Shown: positions 44,037 to 53,306 of the stretch, in pieces
Position numbering within the stretch: position 1 is the stretch's first letter
Layout of the letters: each line of letters starts with the position of its first letter
DNA from: Suilimivivens sp009774465
GTDB taxonomy: Bacteria; Bacillota; Clostridia; Lachnospirales; Lachnospiraceae
Direction: 5' to 3'
DNA length: 64,000 bases
Assembly: GCA_947382645.1 (NCBI GenBank)
Contig: CANDAE010000014.1
Location: forward strand, 1 to 64,000
Notes under the pieces: model-generated
What the model was told of the DNA's origin: nothing
The model's database searches: none
The model's input: only the letters and a program-made list of their open reading frames with translations
Position numbers and translations under genes: made by a program

Positions 44037-45821
44037 ATGAAAAAATTTCTGGATTTGATCTCAGAAGAGATGAAAAATGCTTTCGAGGCGGCAGGCTTTG
44101 ACAGGGAGCTTGGAAAAGTGACTCCTTCTAACAGGCCGGATCTTTGTGAATATCAGTGTAACGGTGCAATGGCTGGTGCAAAGCTTTATAAAAAAGCGCC
44201 CATTATGATTGCAAATCAGGTGGTGGAAGTGTGCAGGGACAGTAAAGTGTTTTCACAGATTGAGGCGGTGAATCCCGGTTTTTTAAATCTGAAAATAAAA
44301 GAAACTTTCATAAAAGACTATTTGGAAAAAATGTGTCAGGAGGTTAAATTTGGTCTGGAACTGCCAGAGCACCCAAGCCGGATTATTGTGGATTATGGCG
44401 GGCCCAATGTGGCAAAACCTCTTCATGTAGGTCATTTGCGTTCGGGAGTTATCGGGGAAAGTATTAAGCGGATTGCAAGATATGCCGGTCATGATGTGAT
44501 TGGAGATATCCATTTGGGAGACTGGGGGCTCCAGATGGGACTTATTATTACAGAGCTGAAAGAGCGCCAGCCAAATCTTGTCTATTTTGACGACGATTAT
44601 ACAGGTGATTATCCAAAGGAGGCGCCTTTTACCATTTCTGAGCTGGAAGAAATTTATCCCACAGCCAGCGGCAAGTCTAAGGAGGATTCTTCCTATAAGG
44701 AACGTGCATTAGAAGCAACCTTTAAGCTGCAGAGCGGTGTCCGGGGATATCGGGCATTATGGAACCATATTATGGAAGTTTCCGTGACAGACCTTAAGCG
44801 GAACTATGAAAATCTGAATATAGATTTTGATTTGTGGAAGGGAGAATCTGACGTTCATGATATGATTCCGGGGATGGTGGATTATTTAAAGAAAGAGGGC
44901 TATGCCTATTTAAGCGACGGTGCCCTTGTAGTGGATGTAAAGGAAGAAGCTGATACAAAGGAAATTCCGCCCTGCATGATTTTAAAGTCAGATGGCGCTT
45001 CTTTATACAACACTACGGATCTTGCTACAATTATGGACAGAATGAGACAGTATCACCCTGACAGAATGATTTATCTGACGGATAAAAGGCAGGATCTTTA
45101 TTTTGAGCAGGTGTTCCGCTGTGCAAAAAAGACAAAGCTGGTAACGTCGGATACGGAGCTTTTACACATTGGATTTGGTACAATGAACGGAAAAGACGGA
45201 AAGCCCTTTAAGACCAGAGAAGGCGGCGTGATGCGTCTTGAAGTGCTGATTAACGAGATCAATGAAGAAATGTACCGGAAGATTACGGATAACCGCCAGG
45301 TAGATGAACAGGAGGCCCGTGATACCGCAAAGGTGGTGGCCCTTTCTGCAATTAAGTATGGGGATTTATCCAATCAGGCCTCCAAGGATTATATTTTTGA
45401 TATGGACAAGTTTACATCCTTTGAGGGAAATACCGGTCCCTATATTTTGTACACAATCGTAAGAATTAAATCTATTTTAAATAAAGTAAAGGAGCAGGGA
45501 GATTTTGGAACAGAGGAGCTTGGCAAAGCAGGCACTTTACTTTGTGATGCAGGAAGTGAAGCTGAAAAGTCGCTTATGCTGTCCCTGGCAGGATTTAATG
45601 CAATGATGGAGACTGCTTATGTGGAAACTGCGCCTCATAAGGTCTGTGCCTATATATACGATCTGGCAAATGCTTTTAACCGGTTTTACCATGAAACCAA
45701 AATTGTTACGGAAGAAAATCCGGAGAAGAAAAACAGTTGGCTTGCGCTTTTACTGCTTACCAGAGATGTGCTGGAGACCTGTATTGATGTACTTGGCTTT
45801 TCAGCGCCGGAAAGAATGTAG
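44037..45821 (+). CDS. argS: Arginyl-tRNA synthetase
   Basis: A 594-residue class I synthetase. The HxGH motif appears as KPLHVGHLRSG, with NVAKP before it; the C-terminal DALR anticodon-binding domain follows LGKAGTLL, with HKVCAYIYDLANAFNRFY. The usual KMSK is replaced, as in many ArgRS, near GKPFKTREGG. The start at 44037 matches the family N-terminus (MKKFLDLISEEM); upstream codons to 43995 are open but not conserved-looking. Confidence 0.95.
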   Translation: MKKFLDLISEEMKNAFEAAGFDRELGKVTPSNRPDLCEYQCNGAMAGAKLYKKAPIMIANQVVEVCRDSKVFSQIEAVNPGFLNLKIKETFIKDYLEKMCQEVKFGLELPEHPSRIIVDYGGPNVAKPLHVGHLRSGVIGESIKRIARYAGHDVIGDIHLGDWGLQMGLIITELKERQPNLVYFDDDYTGDYPKEAPFTISELEEIYPTASGKSKEDSSYKERALEATFKLQSGVRGYRALWNHIMEVSVTDLKRNYENLNIDFDLWKGESDVHDMIPGMVDYLKKEGYAYLSDGALVVDVKEEADTKEIPPCMILKSDGASLYNTTDLATIMDRMRQYHPDRMIYLTDKRQDLYFEQVFRCAKKTKLVTSDTELLHIGFGTMNGKDGKPFKTREGGVMRLEVLINEINEEMYRKITDNRQVDEQEARDTAKVVALSAIKYGDLSNQASKDYIFDMDKFTSFEGNTGPYILYTIVRIKSILNKVKEQGDFGTEELGKAGTLLCDAGSEAEKSLMLSLAGFNAMMETAYVETAPHKVCAYIYDLANAFNRFYHETKIVTEENPEKKNSWLALLLLTRDVLETCIDVLGFSAPERM

Positions 45822-45907
45822 CGGGTGTGTCACAAATTGTTTGATGTCGGATGTGGACTTAAGATTTACGCGTCTTATCGCGTAACTGCTTCGAAATGGA
45901 GAGGAAC

Positions 45908-47605
45908 ATGCAGTCAGGGTTAGAGTTGAGAAATAAGTTGAAATCAATTGATCACCGGGGGTATCCTGCTTATAAAGAACTTAAGGGGCAGTACGATTTT
46001 AAAGATTATGTGCTTTCTATCGACCATGTGCAGGGAGATCCCTTTGCAGCACCATCCAGGCTGTCAGTGCTGGTGAAGGCGGCAAAAGCAGGTTTTCCCG
46101 CAGATTTTTATAATACCCATGCAAAGAGGGTTACTCTGCAGGACCATTTAACCAGACTTTTTGCAGGAGAGGTAAGCGGCGGAAGTTTTCAGGCGAAAGG
46201 TTCCGGGAAAAGCGGGCTGCTTGCGGTATCTAAGTGCGGGCAGCAGGTTTTGGAGAGAACAGCGCTTAAGATAAAGGAGGGAGACATCACCCTTAGATTT
46301 GAGGCAGGTTTTCCTGCAAATGGCAGAACCATCAATGCCAGAGAACTGGAAAAAATGCTGTTTGACATTCTGCCCTCCTGTGTAAAAAAGAGTCTTTATT
46401 ATAGTGCGGTAAATCAGGGGAAATTAAAGCAGGCAATTTGTCTGTGTGAAGATCAGCAGTACATTCGTGAAAAGTTAAAGGAATTATCTCTCTGTGCATT
46501 TATTGCAGACGGAGCAGTCCTTCCCAGAGAAAGCGGTATTTCTGAAAAGCCCATGAAAGAAGCAGTTCCCTTTCAAAGTCCGGCTTCTTTAAAAGTAACG
46601 CTCCAGCTCCCCAATAAGGGGCAAGTGACCGGAATGGGAATTCCAAGAGGGATCACTCTTTTTGTGGGAGGCGGTTATCACGGAAAGTCCACCATTTTAC
46701 AGGCACTTCAAAACGGTGTGTACAATCATGTGATGGGGGACGGAAGAGAACTGGTGATTACAGATGCATCTGCCATTAAACTTCGGGCGGAGGATGGGCG
46801 CAGTATTTCCAATGTGGATATTTCACCTTTTATAAAGGATCTTCCCAATAAAAAGGATACCACCCATTTTTCTACTGAGGATGCCAGTGGCAGCACTTCC
46901 CAGGCAGCGAATCTGATGGAAGGGATTGAAGCGGGCAGCAGTTTGTTTTTGATTGATGAAGACACTTCAGCAACTAATTTTATGATTAGAGATCAGTTGA
47001 TGCAGCAGGTGATATCAGGCAGGGAAGAGCCGATTACCCCTTTTATCAGCAGGGTAAAAAGCCTGTATCGGGACAGAGGGATTTCCTCCATTATTGTGGC
47101 GGGAAGTTCGGGGGCTTATTTCCATGTGGCTGATACAGTGATACAGATGAAGGAGTATGTGCCTATTGACATTACGGACAGGGCAAAAGCCGCAGCAGCT
47201 TCTTATCCGCCGGTGGAGGGAGAGGAGGCTTTCCCGGCTTTTTCGGAACACAGATGCCCAAGGCCGGATTTGTCCCTTCGAAAGGACGACAGAATCAAGA
47301 TTAAGACTATGGGAACCAGCGAGCTTTTGCTGGCAAGAGAAAGTGTGGAGCTCAGGTATCTGGAGCAGTTAAAGGATCAGGAACAGACTTCCGCGCTGGC
47401 ATGGATACTAAAGTATGTGCAGCTTAGGCTTCTGGATGGAAAAAAGGACTTAAAACAAATCAGCGAACTTTTGGAAAATCAGATAGATAAAAATGGGCTG
47501 GAAAGCCTGTTTGAGAGAGGAGATGTGTCCTCTTCCCTGGCAAGGCCAAGGAAACAGGAAATTTTGGCCTGCATAAACCGGTACCGCAGACTTTATTTTG
47601 CTTGA
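45908..47605 (+). CDS. COG3044-type predicted ABC-class ATPase
   Basis: A 565-residue soluble ATPase. The P-loop is GGGYHGKSTIL (near residue 255), the signature region reads DASGSTSQAANLMEGIE, and Walker B is SLFLIDEDTSATNFM. The wide spacing between Walker A and the rest is typical of this family, whose cell role is unknown. The start at 45908 is set by GGAGAGG upstream; the ATG at 45896 lies before it. The gene runs directly into the tRNA promoter. Confidence 0.88.
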   Translation: MQSGLELRNKLKSIDHRGYPAYKELKGQYDFKDYVLSIDHVQGDPFAAPSRLSVLVKAAKAGFPADFYNTHAKRVTLQDHLTRLFAGEVSGGSFQAKGSGKSGLLAVSKCGQQVLERTALKIKEGDITLRFEAGFPANGRTINARELEKMLFDILPSCVKKSLYYSAVNQGKLKQAICLCEDQQYIREKLKELSLCAFIADGAVLPRESGISEKPMKEAVPFQSPASLKVTLQLPNKGQVTGMGIPRGITLFVGGGYHGKSTILQALQNGVYNHVMGDGRELVITDASAIKLRAEDGRSISNVDISPFIKDLPNKKDTTHFSTEDASGSTSQAANLMEGIEAGSSLFLIDEDTSATNFMIRDQLMQQVISGREEPITPFISRVKSLYRDRGISSIIVAGSSGAYFHVADTVIQMKEYVPIDITDRAKAAAASYPPVEGEEAFPAFSEHRCPRPDLSLRKDDRIKIKTMGTSELLLARESVELRYLEQLKDQEQTSALAWILKYVQLRLLDGKKDLKQISELLENQIDKNGLESLFERGDVSSSLARPRKQEILACINRYRRLYFA

Positions 47606-47630
47606 ACACTTTTTTTAAGTGTGGTATACT
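47602..47630 (+). promoter_or_regulatory. Promoter of tRNA-Gly
   Basis: TTGAAC (47602-47607), 17-base spacer, TATACT (47625-47630), ten bases before the tRNA. The -35 overlaps the upstream stop codon. Confidence 0.8.
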
Positions 47631-47639
47631 GTAGAAAGT

Positions 47640-47710
<71 letters not shown>

Positions 47711-47715
47711 TGTAA

Positions 47716-47771
47716 AAAGCCGCAATCGCAGGGGTTTCTTTATTGAAAACAAGGGATTGCGGCTTTATTTT
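47716..47771 (+). terminator. Terminator after tRNA-Gly
   Basis: AAAGCCGCAATC pairs with GATTGCGGCTTT over a loop of about 27 bases, then ATTTTT. Confidence 0.8.
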
Positions 47772-47886
47772 TGCTTTATTTTATAATTTGACTTTATGGC
47801 CTAAAATATGAAATTGTTAAATTTTTGTCATGAAATTTGTCACGAATTCATAGCGTGGTCGGTTTTCCACCCACCCAATTTTACAG

Positions 47887-48897
47887 TTATGAAGGAAAGC
47901 GTTTGTATATCATGGCATTTAACCGCTCAAAGATATTATTTGGCAATCGAAAAATTTCAAAAATTGTCTTATCGTTAATTATAATGTTTCTATAGGGCAT
48001 TAAGGTATACTTTAAGTCTTGTAAAAAATTTGTTAATAGATAGCGGTCATTAAGTAATATAAAGCAGATGAGTATAATTGCAAAGGTATCATTTTTTCCA
48101 TGTCCTTTATTGTATTCATTAATACTTATATTTCCATATGTGAGGGCTAACAGGGCATTTTTGGGTAATACTGGAAGATTACTCATATTAAACGTTCTGT
48201 TTCCATGTGCTATATTGTTACGAAATTCCTTCAACAAATTGAAGGATTGCAAAATAAATTCCTTTTTTTCTTCTGTGGAGAGACTGCTACTTTCTATGAA
48301 ATGCTCGCAAATAGTTTGCTTATCTATGGGCTTTAGAATAGTATACCATTTTATAGCTAAACCCAGGGGAATTGCAGTTACAAGTATCCATGCGGGGATG
48401 TGATTTTTATCATTAGCATAATGCGCAACACTGGGATTGAGATTAGGAGAAGTAAGAACTCCCTTAATCTTTTTTAAAATATTATTTCGTCCTGCCCCAT
48501 TATAATTGTCACGAAATAAATAATCGGATGGATTGGTATTAGTCATATCATATGGATCAGTATAGACACCATATTTTTTTGAAACTAAGTAAGACAATCT
48601 AGTCTTTAAATAGCGTTCTGTGAATAAGATATATTTTAAAATGATACTGTTGAGATTTGTATCAATTATATGCAGCGTATATAGATCTTCAAAGGTTGTT
48701 CCTTCTGAAAAATTTTCACTTCCTTGAACAGATAAAAAAGTATTTTTATATCCATTAATGATAGTATAGTAGGAAAGGCTGCCCAAAATTTGTTTAGCAA
48801 AGGAAGGATTATTTATTATTATATTACGGGATTTCAGAATGGAAATCTGCTCATCATACGTTTTAAATGGTTTTTCAAATGGAATGTTATTATTCAT
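47887..48897 (-). CDS. Abi family (Abi_2, AbiD/AbiF-like) HEPN protein
   Basis: A 336-residue protein of the Abi_2 family. The N-terminus FEKPFKTYDEQISILKSRN and GSLSYYTIINGYK are hallmarks. The HEPN RNase motif is LKEFRNNIAHGNR (R-N-N-x-A-H), and an earlier ILFTERYLKTRLSYLVSKKYG segment is also typical. Relatives cause abortive infection or act as RNase toxins. The DNA is markedly AT-richer than its neighbours and the gene sits beside a tRNA, which fits horizontal gain. There is no ordinary ribosome site: the GGGGG of the upstream terminator stem is the nearest purine run. It is preceded by a promoter and small structured RNA (next entries). Confidence 0.88.
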   Translation of the reverse strand: MNNNIPFEKPFKTYDEQISILKSRNIIINNPSFAKQILGSLSYYTIINGYKNTFLSVQGSENFSEGTTFEDLYTLHIIDTNLNSIILKYILFTERYLKTRLSYLVSKKYGVYTDPYDMTNTNPSDYLFRDNYNGAGRNNILKKIKGVLTSPNLNPSVAHYANDKNHIPAWILVTAIPLGLAIKWYTILKPIDKQTICEHFIESSSLSTEEKKEFILQSFNLLKEFRNNIAHGNRTFNMSNLPVLPKNALLALTYGNISINEYNKGHGKNDTFAIILICFILLNDRYLLTNFLQDLKYTLMPYRNIIINDKTIFEIFRLPNNIFERLNAMIYKRFPS

Positions 48898-48905
48898 ATA
48901 TAGTT

Positions 48906-48976
48906 AAAAACCCCCTTATCATTTAATGATAAGAGGGTAATCTCCAGTCGCCTTAGGCGGCAACCATTTCTGTTGT
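48906..48976 (-). ncRNA. Candidate small RNA upstream of the Abi gene
   Basis: The predicted RNA is about 70 nt, from near 48976 to the T-tract at 48906. It begins with ACAACAGAAATGGTTG, has a stem GTTGCC/GGCGAC with loop GCCTAA, a single-stranded stretch TGGAGATTA, and ends in the terminator stem CCCTCTTATCATT/ATGATAAGGGGG (one mismatch) followed by five T. There is no start codon plus ribosome site for a peptide. It ends 9 bases before the Abi ATG. Its place suggests an RNA antitoxin or regulator (inference). Confidence 0.7.
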
Positions 48977-48982
48977 GTGATC

Positions 48983-49011
48983 ATCTTATCATTATGAATG
49001 TTGAATGTCAA
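48983..49011 (-). promoter_or_regulatory. Near-consensus promoter for the small RNA
   Basis: On the minus strand: TTGACA (49011-49006), a 17-base spacer, TAAGAT (48988-48983). The -35 overlaps the stop codon of the upstream gene. Confidence 0.8.
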
Positions 49012-49403
49012 GCGAATTTTATAGGATCGCCTACTCTTATTAAAGGATCTTTAGGTATCAAAGGCTGAATATCGTTCTTATCTATATTGAGAGGAACATA
49101 TTCTTCTATTGTACGTTCAAGAAGAGGCGAAAGCGCTAATGGAAATGTTTTCTGCCGAGTTTCCATGTTTCTACATATTGAATATTTTTCCGCTGTCTGT
49201 ACGACTTCCAGAGAGGCTTTTATATACATATACGTATCCAATAGGGTGCCATCCAAATTTTTCAGGGTATCAACTAATTCGTAGACTTGAATTTCAGCAC
49301 CTGTTTGTAAAGTGTCTTTTCCGACATTGACAATAATTGTGCGTTCATCAATTATTCGAATTACGTTTCCGATACAATAAGAATCATGTTTGTTAAAATT
49401 CAT
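49008..49403 (-). CDS. Unknown 131-residue protein
   Basis: I do not recognise this protein. It is soluble and beta-rich in its first half, with GNVIRIIDERTIIVNVGKD and GAEIQVYELVDTLKN giving the look of a small beta-barrel (similar turns occur in the C-terminal domain of FlgT; this is a weak resemblance). GGGAGG precedes the ATG by about ten bases. Its stop lies inside the promoter of the small RNA upstream of the Abi gene, so it abuts that locus; whether it belongs to it is unknown. It has two Cys and no membrane segment. Confidence 0.7.
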   Translation of the reverse strand: MNFNKHDSYCIGNVIRIIDERTIIVNVGKDTLQTGAEIQVYELVDTLKNLDGTLLDTYMYIKASLEVVQTAEKYSICRNMETRQKTFPLALSPLLERTIEEYVPLNIDKNDIQPLIPKDPLIRVGDPIKFA

Positions 49404-49460
49404 TTAAATTTGTCCTCCCTTATTCAGGCTTCAATTCAGTAGAAAATGCTTTTCATTTTT

Positions 49461-50384
49461 TCAACTAAAACAATGCCCACACGTCGTATACCCCTGGCCG
49501 ATTAAATCACTCAAAATCAAACTGGAAGTATCATAGTTTTGCGGTGCTATTTTAGGGACATCACTGCAGGTTGGGCGGTGAACTACCTTACTTTCAGTGT
49601 TTAAAACATAGCTGTCAGTAGTATTTTGCTGATTAGTATTGTCGTAAGTGTTAAAATTGTTTGAAGTTTCCGCCTGTAGAGGTTGTGTATTTTGCACTGC
49701 CTGCGTATCCTGAGACATTTGTGCATCCTGTAAAACAGAAGCGGCAGATTCTTGCTGACCATTATTCTGTACTTCGCCAGTCTCAGCATTTATCGTATAT
49801 TCTGCCAGAAGCATGCCGCTGAATAGGCTTTTGGCGTCATGCTCTTCTTCATTTACATGTTCATAAACAGATACGTTCAGCATTCCGGGCTGCGGCATGG
49901 AGATAGAGCCGGTAGTGTTTGTGGCGTAATTTATAATAGCATGAATCTCATCATCTGAACCGAATAGTTTCTGATAATAGCCGAGGGCATATTCGGTTAT
50001 GTCTGCTGCGTTAGAGAGGGTAGCAATTTTCCATTTTCCGGTTTCATCGTTAATTACAGAGTCAGAAAACCAAAATTCAATTCCATTAATCTGATAGGAA
50101 CCGGATTCAATTGTTACGTCGGGTAAAATGGTGGGAGATGGAGCAGATTCCGTGTTTTCAGAACCGGCTGCCAAAGCCAGAGCAGCAGTGCCAAAGCTTT
50201 CATTGCCGGAGTTATCAGCCTGAACAGTTCCAGAGCCCTGGGAGGAACCGGAACCTGATTTGCTGGGAAAAGAGCCATTGATGCCGGTATAGATAATGAT
50301 AAATGCAACCAGAGCCGCAGCACATAGCCCTATTGCTGCCAGAAATGCAGTTAGAATGTTAAGCAGTTGATTCTTTTTTTTCAT
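49461..50384 (-). CDS. Membrane-anchored exported protein with Ada-like Cys domain
   Basis: A 307-residue protein with an N-terminal helix (about residues 9-35) and an extracellular remainder. A Ser/Gly-rich linker and a central domain (ESGSYQINGIEFWFSDSVIN) lead to a second Gln/Asn/Thr-rich linker. The C-terminal 45 residues read VHRPTCSDVPKIAPQN and end in GYTTCGHCFS: a His, a Cys and a final CxxC, resembling the zinc domain found at the end of Ada and of many secreted nucleases. The function is unknown. The start at 50384 follows GAGGAA. Confidence 0.75.
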   Translation of the reverse strand: MKKKNQLLNILTAFLAAIGLCAAALVAFIIIYTGINGSFPSKSGSGSSQGSGTVQADNSGNESFGTAALALAAGSENTESAPSPTILPDVTIESGSYQINGIEFWFSDSVINDETGKWKIATLSNAADITEYALGYYQKLFGSDDEIHAIINYATNTTGSISMPQPGMLNVSVYEHVNEEEHDAKSLFSGMLLAEYTINAETGEVQNNGQQESAASVLQDAQMSQDTQAVQNTQPLQAETSNNFNTYDNTNQQNTTDSYVLNTESKVVHRPTCSDVPKIAPQNYDTSSLILSDLIGQGYTTCGHCFS

Positions 50385-50510
50385 AAGTAAGTTCCTCGAA
50401 AGCCATATATTTTGAAACCAAAAACATTGTATCATATTTGCCAGGGAGAATCGACTGCTAAATGAAAGATTTTGCCAGGTTTGGGCAGATTTGTTACACT
50501 TGCTGTTTCA

Positions 50511-51857
50511 TCATGTATCAAGGACTTTAAGTATTTCTTCTTTGCTATTGCAGAAAATTATGGCAAGCCGGGGATCAAAATGACTGCCGCCGGATTCCTG
50601 AATGATGCTCAGTGCCTGATCTATAGACATTGGATCCTTGTATCTTCGCTTTGAAATCAATGCGTCAAAAACATCAGCGACAGCCATAATTCTTGCACCT
50701 ATGGGAATATCATTGTCTTTCAGTCCCTTAGGGTAGCCGCTTCCGTCCCATTTTTCGTGATGGCTTTCCGCAACCTGCGCGGCAATATCAATATATTCTT
50801 TTTCTTCAATATTTCCCATAGCCTCTATGATAATGCGTCCGCCTGCGGTGGTATGAGACTTCATAATTTCAAATTCTTCTTCTGTAAGCCGGTCAGGCTT
50901 TTGAAGAATGGAGTCGGAAATGGTGATTTTTCCTATATCATGCATGGGAGCAGCTTTGATAAGCAACTCCGCATAATCATCTGTAAGAATTTCAGGGTAA
51001 TATCCCGCCTTTTGAGCAGCATGTGTTAGAAGCTCCACATATTTGCTGGTGCGGATTACATGCTCCCCTGTTTCCTGATCACGACTTTCAATCATGGATG
51101 CCATGCCGATAATCGTATTTTCCTGAAGAGCAAGCATTCTTTGGCTGTGCTCTATTAAAGCCTGTGTTTTGCGTTTGTTTTCTTTTTCCAGAAGGTCTTT
51201 ATATTTTTCAAGATGTGATGTTATTCCCACGCACATTATGATACATACTGCCATAGTGAGACAAATGAGAATAATACATATTTTTTCACTTGCTTCGGCA
51301 ACTGCAATGCTATGCTCCATCTTTTGAATAGTAATATCCATTTCCTGAGAGATGTATCCGTCTAGAATTTCGATATCACTTGTTATTTTATCAATAAAAT
51401 CTGTTAGAAATGATGTCATATAATATTTAGCGGTGGCATCACTGCCTTCACGACTCATTTCAAAGGCATTTTCCGCGTTGCTGAAATAGCTGATTGTATT
51501 AGAATAGACGGTGTGGAATAATTGTTCTTTTTCATCTGTAGCAATGTTTTCATTAATTTCATCTAACATACTCAAAATATCTTCTTTGAGAAGGGCGGCC
51601 TCTTCTTCATAAGATAACATGACTTCAGGAGAATCTGCCAGAGTATGCCATGAAACAATAATATGGTGCCGGCTCATAAGTCTGCATATATCGGACATGT
51701 TCAGTCTGTCCATGAGGTTTTCTTCTATATTCTGCTCATAGTTTTTCAATATTTCATTCAAGTTGTATTGCATGATGAACATGCTTGAAATGCATACAAT
51801 ACTGGCGAAGAGATTAAGAAGAAACATTTGAAAAGGAATTCGTTTGATCAGCTTCAT
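50511..51857 (-). CDS. HD-GYP domain sensor protein
   Basis: A 448-residue membrane protein. Two helices (about residues 9-29 and 203-225) flank an extracellular four-helix-like sensor of about 170 residues. The C-terminal HD-GYP domain has GEHVIRTSKY, PMHDIGKITI, SHHEKWDGSGYPKGL and ARIMAVADVFDAL, so all metal residues and the GYP motif are present and cyclic-di-GMP hydrolysis is likely. AGGAGG precedes the ATG. It lies 26 bases after a solute-binding lipoprotein, which could deliver the signal to its sensor part. Confidence 0.9.
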   Translation of the reverse strand: MKLIKRIPFQMFLLNLFASIVCISSMFIMQYNLNEILKNYEQNIEENLMDRLNMSDICRLMSRHHIIVSWHTLADSPEVMLSYEEEAALLKEDILSMLDEINENIATDEKEQLFHTVYSNTISYFSNAENAFEMSREGSDATAKYYMTSFLTDFIDKITSDIEILDGYISQEMDITIQKMEHSIAVAEASEKICIILICLTMAVCIIMCVGITSHLEKYKDLLEKENKRKTQALIEHSQRMLALQENTIIGMASMIESRDQETGEHVIRTSKYVELLTHAAQKAGYYPEILTDDYAELLIKAAPMHDIGKITISDSILQKPDRLTEEEFEIMKSHTTAGGRIIIEAMGNIEEKEYIDIAAQVAESHHEKWDGSGYPKGLKDNDIPIGARIMAVADVFDALISKRRYKDPMSIDQALSIIQESGGSHFDPRLAIIFCNSKEEILKVLDT

Positions 51858-51883
51858 TTAGAACCTCCTGAACGTATATTGCC

Positions 51884-53131
51884 TTAATCAGGCTGAGCTG
51901 TAATTTCATTTACCATATCATCTAATAGTGTTTGAAGATCCTGATTATCAGGGTTTTTGCCTGCGATAGTGATTCCAAAAACATATGCAGGATGCCAGAA
52001 GGCGTCTGTTATGCGCTGGGCATAAGCATATTTTGACTGTTCTGAAAGCGCGGCAAGCGCAGGAGAAGACTGAACAGCTTCACTGGAAGCAGCATTTATG
52101 TTTGAAGGACATTCTCCAATGGTTTCAAAGCGCTTAATCTGCATAGTTTCATCAGAAAGACATTCAGCCAGTTTCATTGCCCAGGTACTGTTTTCTGAGT
52201 GGGGATTAATTCCCAGCAGTTTATAGCCTGAAAAGCTGCACATTTGTACGCTGTCGCCTGCAAGAGTATAGCAGGGGAGCTTTGCAGCGGCAAAATTTTT
52301 ACCCCAGATTTCCTTGATAATTTCTGAATTCCAGGCGCCATTAATGCCTGCAATAATGCTTCCATTTTCAACACCTTCTACAAATCCCTGATCATCGCAG
52401 CTTATAAATCCCTCATGAGCTGCGGCATCAAGCATTGCTTCCGCTACATCAACTCCTTTATACGGGGTATCAGTCGCATTCCAATTGCAGTAATTAGAGA
52501 GCCCATCCCTGTTTAATCCTATTTCCAGTCCGGCTCCTTTGAAGAAGGAATAAATATACCAGCCGCTTGAGTAATCAATGGCGGTTTTCTTCCCGTTTTG
52601 TGCAGAAATATCCAGGATTCGGTCAAGACTTTCCACATCTTTACTGGTAAAGTATGCAGAATTGTAATATAGAAAATATCCGTTTCCTGCTGTCAAAGGA
52701 TAGGCATATAGTTTATTGTCATACATTGCCGCACGACATGCACCGTTATTTGCACCGCCATTGGCAGTAATGATCTGATCGGCGTTTTCCGTTATTTCAA
52801 GAAGGGCCCCTGCCTGCCTTAAAGCTTCAAACTGATCGTCTGCAAACATGTAGATGTCTGCGGCAGACTGAGGATTGGCCAATACTGTCTCCTTTGAGGT
52901 CAGTACATTTTCCCTGCTGATTGTTATTTCAAAGACAGCTTCATCAGCATATTTTGTTTGAAATGATTTTATTGTCTGATCCAGAAGCTCTCTGTCTCCT
53001 TCATCACTCCACCAGATAGATAACTTTACCGTAGGAAGCGGCTCAGATTTTAGAACGGAACATCCAACAAGTCCCAGAAAAGCCGACAGCAAAGCAGCTG
53101 TGGCTAAAATGATTTTATATTTTTTACACAT
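51884..53131 (-). CDS. Family 1 solute-binding lipoprotein
   Basis: A 415-residue lipoprotein with a signal ending in GLVGCS (lipobox Cys near residue 24) and a sugar-type binding fold: LSIWWSDEGDRELLDQTI at the start and GIAGxxxSEII-like INGAWNSEIIKEIWG in the middle. No permease or ATPase adjoins it. It is the first gene of a minus-strand unit with the HD-GYP protein. The start at 53131 follows AAGGGA; earlier in-frame ATGs lack a ribosome site. Confidence 0.87.
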   Translation of the reverse strand: MCKKYKIILATAALLSAFLGLVGCSVLKSEPLPTVKLSIWWSDEGDRELLDQTIKSFQTKYADEAVFEITISRENVLTSKETVLANPQSAADIYMFADDQFEALRQAGALLEITENADQIITANGGANNGACRAAMYDNKLYAYPLTAGNGYFLYYNSAYFTSKDVESLDRILDISAQNGKKTAIDYSSGWYIYSFFKGAGLEIGLNRDGLSNYCNWNATDTPYKGVDVAEAMLDAAAHEGFISCDDQGFVEGVENGSIIAGINGAWNSEIIKEIWGKNFAAAKLPCYTLAGDSVQMCSFSGYKLLGINPHSENSTWAMKLAECLSDETMQIKRFETIGECPSNINAASSEAVQSSPALAALSEQSKYAYAQRITDAFWHPAYVFGITIAGKNPDNQDLQTLLDDMVNEITAQPD

Positions 53132-53306
53132 GATTAATTCCCTTTTCCTATTCATCATAGTGTATAATAAAATGTTCAAAATGGCAATCCTTTCATCTAA
53201 ATTGCAAATTTATATAGGAAAGGCAGGGCAGATATGGTATGATGGTCAGTGGCAGAAGATTGATATTTGCATGGTTCAGATTTAAGGCGAGTGGAAGGAT
53301 TTTTTT

